Positions 23,464 through 29,788 of a stretch of 29,788 nucleotides of DNA are shown in pieces (the stretch's first letter is position 1; the number at the start of each line of letters is the position of its first letter). The translations under genes and the position numbers were made by a program. Source of the DNA: an uncultured Clostridia bacterium (GTDB lineage Bacteria > Bacillota > Clostridia > Peptostreptococcales > Anaerovoracaceae); NCBI GenBank assembly GCA_938009115.1, contig CALLHZ010000103.1, positions 1 through 29,788 of the forward strand. The letters are read 5' to 3'. The notes under the pieces were generated by a model. The model was not told where the DNA came from. It was given only the letters and a program-made list of their open reading frames with translations, and did no database searches.

Positions 23464-23820
23464 TTACTTTAATGCGCCCTTTGCCTGGCTGACCATCTGC
23501 GTAAACCCTGCAGGATCGTGGATCGCCATTTCCGAAAGCATTTTACGGTTGACTTCGATACCGGCCTTGCGCAGCCCGTCCATCAGGCGGCTGTAGGAGA
23601 TATCGTTGGCTCTGGCTGCCGCATTGATGCGGGTGATCCAAAGTCTGCGGAATTCTCTTTTTCTGAGCTTTCTTCCTTGATAAGCCGAACGGAGGGAACG
23701 CATGACTGCTGTATTGGCTGCACGAAAGACTTTGCTCTTTTGGCCGTAGAATCCCTTCGCCAGCTTCAGCACTTTCTTGTGCTTTCTCTTTGTATTAATG
23801 CCTCTTTTAACTCTTGCCAT
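23464..23820 (-). CDS. rplT: 50S ribosomal protein L20
   Basis: Early-assembly 23S rRNA-binding protein, 118 residues. The N-terminus MARVKRGINTKRKHKKVLKLAKGFYGQKS and the RRLWITRINAAARANDISYS block are canonical. In Firmicutes L20 represses its own operon by binding the infC leader, which is present here at about 24612-24743. It lies 13 bp after rpmI. Confidence 0.99.
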   Translation of the reverse strand: MARVKRGINTKRKHKKVLKLAKGFYGQKSKVFRAANTAVMRSLRSAYQGRKLRKREFRRLWITRINAAARANDISYSRLMDGLRKAGIEVNRKMLSEMAIHDPAGFTQMVSQAKGALK

Positions 23821-23833
23821 GATCTCCTACCTC

Positions 23834-24037
23834 CTATTTCCCAACCAAAACGCTTTTGATTCTCTTGTGGTCTGCCTTGCTCAAAATAGTGGACTGACGC
23901 AGGCCCCTTTTTCTCTTGGGCGTTTTTTTCGTAAGGATATGGCTCTTATAGGCCTTGTTTCTCTTGACCTTACCGGTTCCTGTAAGCTTAAATCTTTTCA
24001 TCGCTCCCCGATGGGACTTCATCTTGCTTTTCGCCAT
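23834..24037 (-). CDS. rpmI: 50S ribosomal protein L35
   Basis: 67-residue basic ribosomal protein with the standard MAKSKMKSHRGAMKRFKLTG start. AAGGAAGG lies upstream of the ATG, inside the end of infC. Its first 50 bases are shared with infC in another frame, so the two are likely coupled. Confidence 0.98.
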   Translation of the reverse strand: MAKSKMKSHRGAMKRFKLTGTGKVKRNKAYKSHILTKKTPKRKRGLRQSTILSKADHKRIKSVLVGK

Positions 24038-24611
24038 TTTGATTTGCTTCCTTCCTTTGCTCTATTTTATCTTTTTCTTTCTGCTCTTTTTCTCTATCTT
24101 TTTCCGATTTCGGGGCAAGGACCATCGACATATTTCTGCCTTCCAGTATAGGATTCTTCTCGATCACACCCATTTCTTCGACCATGGAGCAGAATCGCAG
24201 CATCGTTTCACGGCCCTTGCTCACGTATCCCATTTCACGGCCGCGAAAGCGCATGCTGATCTTGACCTTGTCGCCGGCGGCAAGAAATTTGAACGCATTG
24301 TTTGCTTTCGTGACCAGGTCGTGCTCTTCGGTAAAGATCCCAAGGCGGATCTCCTTGATCTCAACGACCTTCTGTTTCTTGCGCGCCTCCTTTTCTTTCT
24401 TTTGCTGCTCGTAGCGAAACTTCCCGTAATCCATGATTTTGCACACGGGCGGAGCCGCATTCGGCGATATGTTCACCAAGTCCAGGTTTTGCTCGTCGGC
24501 CATGGCTCTGGCTTCCTGTATGCCCATGACACCCAGCTGGTTTCCCTCCGAATCGATAAGCCGCACTTCTTTTGCTCTTATCTGCTCGTTGATCAGATTT
24601 CCTTTACTAAT
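23988..24611 (-). CDS. infC: Translation initiation factor IF-3, AUU start
   Basis: Binds the 30S subunit, prevents premature 50S joining and rejects poor start codons. The typical N-terminal domain (NLINEQIRAKEVRLID), the linker YEQQKKEKEARKKQK, and a C-terminal domain with AAGDKVKISMRFRGRE are present. No ATG is suitable. GGAGG lies 9 bases before an in-frame ATT (24611-24609), followed by SKGNLINEQI. AUU starts are well known for infC and allow IF-3 to limit its own synthesis. The ATG at 24668 would read through the attenuator hairpin and is rejected. The protein is 207 residues. After MSMVLAPK (ending at 168) comes a 39-residue Lys/Glu/Gln-rich tail that runs 50 bases into rpmI. Confidence 0.98.
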   Translation of the reverse strand: MSKGNLINEQIRAKEVRLIDSEGNQLGVMGIQEARAMADEQNLDLVNISPNAAPPVCKIMDYGKFRYEQQKKEKEARKKQKVVEIKEIRLGIFTEEHDLVTKANNAFKFLAAGDKVKISMRFRGREMGYVSKGRETMLRFCSMVEEMGVIEKNPILEGRNMSMVLAPKSEKDREKEQKEKDKIEQRKEANQNGEKQDEVPSGSDEKI

Positions 24612-24743
24612 GGTTTTGCACCTCCGGTAAACTAAAAAAAGCGGACGCCGAAGCTCCGCCCTAAACACGTCTGAAACGTGCCCGTATTACCGACCCAAGC
24701 AGCCGAAGCCCTGAGGTGAGAGGCGGAAACCTCTGCTTATTAC
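24612..24743 (-). promoter_or_regulatory. infC leader: L20-type attenuator
   Basis: The leader has several hairpins in the minus-strand RNA: GAGG/CCTC, a CACGT-TTCAG-ACGTG stem (24680-24666), and a final GC hairpin capped by UUCG (24660-24641) followed by seven Us (24640-24634), just before the GGAGG of infC. A terminator directly upstream of infC is the arrangement of the Firmicute L20 leader, where L20 binding promotes termination. I recognise it by position and architecture, not by a covariance model. Confidence 0.75.
24634..24660 (-). terminator. Attenuator terminator in the infC leader
   Basis: GCGGA-GC-UUCG-GC-G-UCCGC forms a stem with one bulged G and a stable UUCG loop, followed by U7. 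It ends 23 bases before the infC AUU codon. Confidence 0.85.
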
Positions 24744-24749
24744 CAGAGA

Positions 24750-24779
24750 ACAATATCATATCATCGATGCTATTGTCAA
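24750..24779 (-). promoter_or_regulatory. Candidate promoter of infC
   Basis: Perfect TTGACA (24779-24774), an 18-base spacer, then TATTGT (24755-24750) with a TG one base upstream (extended -10). The -35 is convincing; the -10 choice is less sure. Confidence 0.55.
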
Positions 24780-24815
24780 TCATAATCTTCGCATCGGCAA
24801 GCTGTAATTTCATTG

Positions 24816-24854
24816 CGAACATTTGTTTACATTCCGATTGTATTATGCTACAAT
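24816..24854 (+). promoter_or_regulatory. lexA promoter with LexA (SOS) box
   Basis: TTTACA (24826-24831), 17 bases, TACAAT (24849-24854) with TGC before it (extended -10). CGAACATTTGTTTA (24816-24829) is close to the Firmicute SOS box CGAACRNRYGTTYG and overlaps the -35, so LexA should repress its own gene. Confidence 0.85.
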
Positions 24855-24896
24855 GCAAGTGTATAGATTTTCTGTTTCAATCATGGGAGTGCAAGC

Positions 24897-25565
24897 ATGA
24901 ACCAGTTATCCGCCCGAGAAAAAAAGATCCTCGATTACATGCGCGCAGAAATCGCCAAGAGAGGCTATCCGCCCACGGTCAGAGAAGTTTGCTCCGCTTT
25001 GGGCATACGGTCCACCTCCACAGTCCACAAGGCGCTGGGCTCCCTGGAATCGCAAGGGTATATCCGAAAAGATCCCAGCAAGCGGCGGGCGGTGGAAGTG
25101 CTGACCGGCGACGAGGCGAGCGCTCCGGCGAGAAAGAGCACCGGGCAGTTGGGTGATACCGGATACCCGGATCGAACCGACGTTGTGGAAATCCCTGTTG
25201 TGGGCCGCATTGCGGCGGGATCTCCTGTCCTGGCGCAGGAAAACATCGAAGAATCGATCCCGGTTCCTTCCAGATTTCTTGGAAAAGGCAATCATTTTAT
25301 GCTTACGGTCAAGGGCGAAAGCATGATCGAAGCCGGCATCTTCGACGGAGACTATCTTCTGGTACAAATGCAGAATACGGCAGAAAACGGCGATATCGTT
25401 GTGGCGATGGTCGACGGTTTTGAAAGCGAAGCCACCGTCAAAACTTTTTATAAAGAAAAGGATCACATCCGGCTTCAGCCGGAAAACCAGAGCATGAGCC
25501 CCATTCTGGTCAAGGATGTAAAAGTCCTTGGCCGCGTAAAAGGCGTGTTTCGCTACTTGTCTTGA
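24897..25565 (+). CDS. lexA: LexA repressor
   Basis: SOS master repressor, 222 residues. The N-terminal winged helix-turn-helix has VREVCSALGIRSTSTVHKAL (28-47). The self-cleavage site is Ala107-Gly108 in GRIAAGSP. The catalytic dyad is Ser142 (KGESM) and Lys182 (ATVKTF). GGGAG lies 8 bases before the ATG. It is divergent from infC and ends 13 bases inside the convergent histidine-kinase gene. The SOS box in its own promoter confirms the call. The linker (about 70-95) is slightly longer than in B. subtilis LexA. Confidence 0.98.
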   Translation: MNQLSAREKKILDYMRAEIAKRGYPPTVREVCSALGIRSTSTVHKALGSLESQGYIRKDPSKRRAVEVLTGDEASAPARKSTGQLGDTGYPDRTDVVEIPVVGRIAAGSPVLAQENIEESIPVPSRFLGKGNHFMLTVKGESMIEAGIFDGDYLLVQMQNTAENGDIVVAMVDGFESEATVKTFYKEKDHIRLQPENQSMSPILVKDVKVLGRVKGVFRYLS

Positions 25566-27289
25566 TCTGCGGCCGGATCCGTTTGAACCGTGTCCTTTTC
25601 CGCCGGCGGCTCCTCGGCTGGATCCGGCTGCGGCGGTTCTGCCGCGTCAAGGGATGCTGTCGCTTTAAACAAATCACCGTCGATGGCGATGGCCAGCTCA
25701 CCGTTTTGGAGTTTTAACAGATCCTTTGCGATCGCCAAACCCAGTCCGCTGCCGTCCGTAGCGCGGGCTTCATCGCCTCGTTTGAATCTTTCCATCAACT
25801 CGTCCGCGTCGATATTCAATGGCTGTCCCGATACATTTTTCATTTCCAGCGTAACGATACCGGGCGCCGCGGCGCCGCCGGAAGAGATTTTGATATAAAC
25901 TCTCGTTCCGGGCATGGCATACTTGAGCGCATTGCCTACCAGGTTTTCCATAACGCGATACAACAGCTGTCCATCGGCCCTGACGTAATGCTTTTCTGAT
26001 TCTGAGGAGATCAGGAATGTCAGATGACTGTCCTGGATCCTTCTGTCAAACTCCCCCAGCGTCTGGCGAACCAGCGAGATCCATTCCACTGTGGTGAATT
26101 CCACCGGCATCGTCCCGCTGCTGGCTTTCGCCGCCTCAAAAAGATCATCGGTCAGCTGCTTTAGACGATCGGCTTTTTTCTCCAACACATCCAGATACTC
26201 TACGGCCCTTTCATTCTTCAGCTCTTCATTTTTCAACAGATCCAAATATGTGATGATCGACGTGAGCGGCGTTCGCAGATCGTGGGACACATTGGAGATG
26301 AGCTCTGTCTTCATCCGCTGGTTCCGGATCTCATTCTGCACAGCCCGGCTGGAGGAATCAAAAATAAGGTTGATTCCTCGCCCCAGCGAGTCCAGTTCTG
26401 ACGACGATTGGGGGTCCACCGGGATCTGATAGGTCAGATTCCCCTCATTCACCTGCCGGACACCTTCCTTGATCGCTTCGAATTTTCCCACATACCTGGG
26501 ACCGACAATGAGAACAAAGGCAAATACAAGAGGCGCCCCCACGACCGTCATAGACACGAGCGTTGCGCACAATGCGATCAAAATGATCTTCCGCATAACG
26601 CCGCTGCCGTGATACAGTCTCCTGAACGGCTCATACAGGAGGAGCCCGAAAAGGGAACGGGAAACGAATTGACCGGCCCGAATCTTGCGGACAAGGGAAA
26701 GCATCAGCCAAAGGCCCATTCCGGCAGCGCAAAGCCCCGTCACGACAGCCACTGCATACAGTAGCATGGCCGGATACACTGTCGCATAGGAATCGTAAAC
26801 AGCGGGGTCATACAAACCGACCCATCGCGTGCGGGCTGCCGCGGCGGCAAACACCCTCAGAAACACGACCCCGCCTGCAGCCCCGGCGGCGCCCAGCAAA
26901 AGTATCTGGATTTCGCTCCACCAGCGGTCGGTACGCTTCATCTGGATGGCGCCGGTCGCGTCGGGACCGGTAGTGCGCACCAGCAAAGCGATCAGGCTCA
27001 TCAGGCACAGCAGCGCCAGCCCGACGGCCATGCCCAGGAATACCGCCATTTCAATGCGGATATAATACAACTGCTCCCCATAAGCAGCCCAAAGCTCCCT
27101 CACGCGTCCCGTGTCAAATTCGTCCGGTGTCAGCAAATACCAGAGGTTTCCGTCGTAAAGCGGCCCGGCGTTGTTATTCAGCAGCAAAGCATACACCGCG
27201 CCCGCGATCATCCCCAAAAAACTGACCACACAAACCGCAAACAAAAAGCGATTGCCGGTCTCTCTAAATTTTCTCGATTTTGTATCCAA
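25553..27289 (-). CDS. Sensor histidine kinase, five predicted membrane helices
   Basis: Membrane sensor kinase, 578 residues. Hydrophobic segments lie at about 14-38, 79-104, 128-150, 172-200 and 235-263, with an external loop between the first two. A HAMP-like linker (about 264-320, PRYVGKFEAIKEGVRQVNEGN) leads to the dimerisation domain with the phospho-acceptor His336 in SNVSHDLRTPLTS. The ATPase domain has the N box ENLVGNALKYA (N453) and the G2 box GSGLGLAIAKDL (513-524). The G1 region reads KNVSGQPL rather than DxGxG, as in related Clostridial VanS-like kinases. A Pro/Glu/Asp-rich tail (about 549-578) follows. It overlaps the response regulator by 26 bases, so the two are co-translated. 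The stimulus is unknown; a cell-envelope signal is a guess from similar kinases. Confidence 0.95.
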   Translation of the reverse strand: MDTKSRKFRETGNRFLFAVCVVSFLGMIAGAVYALLLNNNAGPLYDGNLWYLLTPDEFDTGRVRELWAAYGEQLYYIRIEMAVFLGMAVGLALLCLMSLIALLVRTTGPDATGAIQMKRTDRWWSEIQILLLGAAGAAGGVVFLRVFAAAAARTRWVGLYDPAVYDSYATVYPAMLLYAVAVVTGLCAAGMGLWLMLSLVRKIRAGQFVSRSLFGLLLYEPFRRLYHGSGVMRKIILIALCATLVSMTVVGAPLVFAFVLIVGPRYVGKFEAIKEGVRQVNEGNLTYQIPVDPQSSSELDSLGRGINLIFDSSSRAVQNEIRNQRMKTELISNVSHDLRTPLTSIITYLDLLKNEELKNERAVEYLDVLEKKADRLKQLTDDLFEAAKASSGTMPVEFTTVEWISLVRQTLGEFDRRIQDSHLTFLISSESEKHYVRADGQLLYRVMENLVGNALKYAMPGTRVYIKISSGGAAAPGIVTLEMKNVSGQPLNIDADELMERFKRGDEARATDGSGLGLAIAKDLLKLQNGELAIAIDGDLFKATASLDAAEPPQPDPAEEPPAEKDTVQTDPAADQDK

Positions 27290-27950
27290 TTCCCCATACC
27301 ACCTTCAAATATCGCGGCTCTCGGGGATTGATCTCGATCTTTTCCCTGATTCGCCGAATATGTACTGCAACCGTGTTTTCCGGATTGAATGCCGGCTCGT
27401 TCCACACCGATTCGTAGATCTGCTCCATGGAAAACACTCTTCCCGCATGCTGTGTAAGCATTTTCAGGATCCCGTACTCGATGGGCGTCACGGCGACCGG
27501 GTTCCCCTCCACGGTCACCGTCTTTTGCACATCGTCGATCACCAATCCGCCGGATCGGTATACCCCTGTTTCAGTTTCTCTTTTCCCGAAGTCCGTGTAA
27601 CGCCGAAGCTGGGCCCGCACCCTGGCGATCAATTCCAGGGGATTGAAGGGCTTTGTCACATAGTCGTCGGCGCCGATGTTCAGTCCTGTGATCTTATCAT
27701 AATCCTCGCCTTTGGCCGTCAGCATAATGATGGGTATATTTTTGCTTTCACGGATCAGCTTAGTCGCCTGCATGCCATCCATCACCGGCATCATCAGGTC
27801 CATCAGGACCAGATGTACCTCCTGCTCCTTGCATATATCCACGGCTTCAGCGCCGTTGGCCGCCCGCAGGACATCATATCCTTCGTTTCGAAGATAGATC
27901 CCGATCGCATTTGCGATCTCATGATCGTCATCACAGACCAGAACGTTCAT
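27264..27950 (-). CDS. OmpR/PhoB-family response regulator
   Basis: DNA-binding response regulator, 228 residues. The receiver domain has the acidic pair D7-D8, phospho-acceptor Asp51 (LVLMDLMMP), Thr77 and Lys100 (TKPFNP). The C-terminal winged helix (about 130-228) has LTPIEY-like VTPIEYGILKML and NTVAVHIRRIREKIE. AAAGGAGG lies 6 bases before the ATG. It is the first gene of the pair with the downstream kinase. Direct repeats upstream suggest that it activates its own promoter. The VanR-like subgroup is the closest fit by eye. Confidence 0.97.
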   Translation of the reverse strand: MNVLVCDDDHEIANAIGIYLRNEGYDVLRAANGAEAVDICKEQEVHLVLMDLMMPVMDGMQATKLIRESKNIPIIMLTAKGEDYDKITGLNIGADDYVTKPFNPLELIARVRAQLRRYTDFGKRETETGVYRSGGLVIDDVQKTVTVEGNPVAVTPIEYGILKMLTQHAGRVFSMEQIYESVWNEPAFNPENTVAVHIRRIREKIEINPREPRYLKVVWGIGYKIEKI

Positions 27951-27971
27951 CGTTACCTCCTTTGTGATTTC

Positions 27972-28025
27972 ATCATAGCGAGGAATTCTTACAAGCCCTT
28001 CGATGGAATCCTTACGATATTCTTA
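27972..28025 (-). promoter_or_regulatory. Two-component operon promoter with direct repeats
   Basis: The 7-mer TAAGRAT occurs three times on the minus strand, at 28025-28019 (TAAGAAT), 28014-28008 (TAAGGAT) and 27991-27985 (TAAGAAT). The first two start 11 bp apart and the third 23 bp further on. A -10 box TATGAT lies at 27977-27972, with no good -35. Repeats at 11-bp steps upstream of a -10 without a -35 fit activation by an OmpR-type regulator. Confidence 0.55.
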
Positions 28026-28059
28026 AATAAGAAAGGCGCACCCGGAATCCGACTGCGCC
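28021..28059 (-). terminator. Terminator of the ABC permease operon
   Basis: On the minus strand GGCGCA (28059-28054) pairs with TGCGCC (28040-28035), followed by TTTCTTATTT. It lies 21 bp after the permease stop and its tail abuts the first direct repeat of the next promoter. Confidence 0.8.
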
Positions 28060-28079
28060 CTGCATTCTTCATACTATGC

Positions 28080-29012
28080 TTACTTTTCATCCTTTTCGTA
28101 GGGCTCGCCGTCAGCCTTGGGCGCCTGGGCTTTTCCAACCACGCCGATGAGAACCAGGATCGTTGCCACATAAGGGATCATGGCCAGGAATTCATTGGGT
28201 ACATTGACGCCAAAGGACTGCGCCAGAATATTGACCGCCGAGCACAGGCCGAAAAACAGGCATGCAAACATGGTCTTGACCGGATGCCATTTCCCGAACA
28301 CCAAGGCAGCCAGCGCAATGAAGCCTTTTCCGGCCACCATTCCTTCCCGGAAAAGTCCGACAGTGCCTACCGAAAGCGTCGCGCCGGCCAGGCCTGCCAG
28401 GGCCCCGGAGATCAGCACGCAGATCCATCGCGTTCTATACACATTGATACCTACCGTGTCAGCCGCTCTGGGATGTTCGCCCACGGCCCGCACATGCAGG
28501 CCCCAGGGCGTTTTCCACAGCACAAAATAAGTAAGTCCGACCATGATAAAAGCGATATAAACGAAGGGAGTCAATTGGCTGAAAAACGTACCAAGAAGCG
28601 GTATCCCTTCCAGAAACCGAAGCGGATTGGTCGTCAGCATGGACGGCGCCGTAGGCGTAGACCCGGATCGGTGCCAGATGATCTCCAGCAGAAATGCCAC
28701 TACCGCCATCACCAGAAGATTGATCGCCGTACCGGCAATCACCTGATTGCCTTTCAGATTCACGGCGATCAGGGCTAAAATGGATGAAGTGATGATGCCG
28801 AAGACGACGCCCATCAGAACCCCCAGCCAGGCGCTGCCCGTCACATGCGTGAACCAGATGGAGAAAAAGGCGCCGGAAGTCATGATCCCCTCCAGAGCGA
28901 TATTCACCACGCCGGAACGTTCTGAATAGACGCCGGCCAAAGCGGCCAGGAGAAGCGGCGTGGCCAGGCGTATGGCCGAAGTAAGCAGCGAAATAAAAAT
29001 TGCCGTCGTCAT
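28080..29012 (-). CDS. ABC transporter permease, nucleoside/simple-sugar type (NupQ/YufQ-like)
   Basis: Inner-membrane permease of the BPD_transp_2 family, 310 residues with about nine membrane helices. LLAALAGVYSERSGVVNIALEG is the hallmark N-terminal motif of the BmpA-NupOPQ nucleoside importers. The EGMVAGKGFIALAALVFGKWHP block is the coupling region for the ATPase. AGGAGG lies 8-9 bases before ATG 29012, one base after the stop of the other permease, so they are co-translated. The ORF reading from 29057 lies inside the upstream gene and is rejected. The ATPase and the lipoprotein binding partner should lie upstream of the window edge. Confidence 0.93.
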   Translation of the reverse strand: MTTAIFISLLTSAIRLATPLLLAALAGVYSERSGVVNIALEGIMTSGAFFSIWFTHVTGSAWLGVLMGVVFGIITSSILALIAVNLKGNQVIAGTAINLLVMAVVAFLLEIIWHRSGSTPTAPSMLTTNPLRFLEGIPLLGTFFSQLTPFVYIAFIMVGLTYFVLWKTPWGLHVRAVGEHPRAADTVGINVYRTRWICVLISGALAGLAGATLSVGTVGLFREGMVAGKGFIALAALVFGKWHPVKTMFACLFFGLCSAVNILAQSFGVNVPNEFLAMIPYVATILVLIGVVGKAQAPKADGEPYEKDEK

Positions 29013-29013
29013 G

Positions 29014-29788
29014 CTATGCGCCCTCCTTTTCTGTATGGGCAGCAGGGCGCTTCCCAAATGATTTGAGACGATCTCCCGCCAGCTTGATTATAAGCGATCC
29101 TGCAATAAAGACGAGGATCACACCGGATATGATGCTTGTGATCTCACTGGGGATCCCGGCCAGCTGCATTTGTCTGGACCCGTTCTCCAGAATGCCGAAC
29201 AACAGCGCCGAGGGGATGCAGCCCAAAGGATGGGACAAGCCAACTAATGCCACGGACAAGCCTGTGAAGCCGTAGCCGGGCAGCGCCGGCGATTGATTCA
29301 CCATGAACACAAGACCTGTGATCTGCACAGCGCCTCCCAGTCCTGCCAGGCCTCCGGATAGGAACATGGCCAGCACGGTGTTTTTCGCCTTGCTGATACC
29401 GCCGTATTCCGCCGCCGAGGCGTTTAAGCCTACTGTCCGTATTTCGTAGCCGATGGTCGTTTTAAACAGGACGTACCACATGACCACCGCCGCGGCCAAG
29501 GCTATGAAAATGCCTGTATGGGCGGAAGAATAGCCGAAGGCGGAAAAGATCTCCTTCAGTTTCGTGAGCTTGGCGGCATCGGGGATGATCACGGAATGCC
29601 CGGCTGGCGGAAGCCCGGCGAGCACATTGGGGCTCAGCGGAAGCCGAACGATATAGTTTGCGATATATAAAGCGATCCAGTTCAACATGATCGTGCTGAT
29701 GACCTCGTTGATCCCCCTCTTGGCCTTGAGAAGGCCTGCGAAGCCGCCCCATGCGCCTCCGGCGAAAAATCCTGCGATCAGGATCAAC
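29014..29788 (-). CDS. ABC transporter permease, nucleoside/simple-sugar type (NupP/YufP-like), N-terminus outside the window
   Basis: Second permease of the heterodimer, cut at its 5' end by the window edge (about 257 residues visible; the family is usually about 350-370). KAKRGINEVISTIMLNWIALYIANYI, VGLNASAAEYGGISKAKNTVLAMFLSGGLAGLGGA and GYGFTGLSVALVGLSHPLG are typical of NupP-like proteins. It ends in a basic tail (KSFGKRPAAHTEKEGA). It would import nucleosides together with the next gene. Confidence 0.92.
   Translation of the reverse strand, partial: LILIAGFFAGGAWGGFAGLLKAKRGINEVISTIMLNWIALYIANYIVRLPLSPNVLAGLPPAGHSVIIPDAAKLTKLKEIFSAFGYSSAHTGIFIALAAAVVMWYVLFKTTIGYEIRTVGLNASAAEYGGISKAKNTVLAMFLSGGLAGLGGAVQITGLVFMVNQSPALPGYGFTGLSVALVGLSHPLGCIPSALLFGILENGSRQMQLAGIPSEITSIISGVILVFIAGSLIIKLAGDRLKSFGKRPAAHTEKEGA

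Noticed and set aside
24612..24668. ATG 24668 as the infC start
   Set aside because: It would translate through the attenuator hairpin and add a non-conserved N-terminus; ATT 24611 has the GGAGG site.
27171..28778. A long plus-strand open frame (535 codons)
   Set aside because: It runs antisense through the response regulator, the intergenic terminator and a permease; the translation is rich in His, Arg and Gln with no family motif.

Overview
The window looks like chromosome of a mid-GC Clostridia-type Firmicute. The evidence is the Bacillota-style gene sets: RNase Y, maf-radC-mreBCD-mrdA with minD, NrdR, LexA with a Bacillus-type SOS box, infC-rpmI-rplT behind an L20-type leader, and paired nucleoside-type ABC permeases. 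Strong AGGAGG-like ribosome binding sites and sigma-A-like promoters agree. I cannot name a genus. I see no phage, insertion sequence, CRISPR array, tRNA or rRNA. Coding density is very high, and most genes lie on the minus strand.

Layout. 1-2560 (minus): RNase Y, a terminator, then a cysteine desulfurase cut by the window edge. 2771-3877 (plus): rodA alone. 3884-13461 (minus): one uninterrupted head-to-tail run, in transcription order FrlC-like epimerase, FGGY sugar kinase, maf, radC, mreB, mreC, mreD, mrdA (PBP2), minD. This joins sugar catabolism to the cell-wall elongation genes. 13640-14869 (plus): a DUF1015 protein with its own terminator. 14947-17789 (minus): nrdR, cmk and a YtcJ-type amidohydrolase. 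17948-19537 (plus): prfC. 19518-21817 (minus): pgeF and a membrane-anchored protein of unknown function. 21875-23284 (minus): MATE transporter. 23464-24611 (minus): infC-rpmI-rplT with an attenuator leader. 24897-25565 (plus): lexA. 25553-27950 (minus): a two-component system. 28080-29788 (minus): two ABC permeases, the second cut by the edge.

The main theme is the elongasome. MreB/C/D, PBP2 and RodA are the core machine for lateral peptidoglycan synthesis. MinD sits in its usual place after mrdA, but minC and minE are missing and rodA is inverted, so the locus looks rearranged. Regulatory signals are unusually readable. They include probable AUA (rny) and AUU (infC) starts, a tandem NrdR-box candidate over the nrdR promoter, an SOS box on lexA, 11-bp direct repeats upstream of the response regulator, and a palindrome over the start of the sugar/maf/mre operon. 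I found no clear new defence or mobile system. The best candidates for new biology are the sugar-gene/elongasome operon, the reduced Min locus, the AUA start of rny, and the unknown membrane protein coupled to pgeF.
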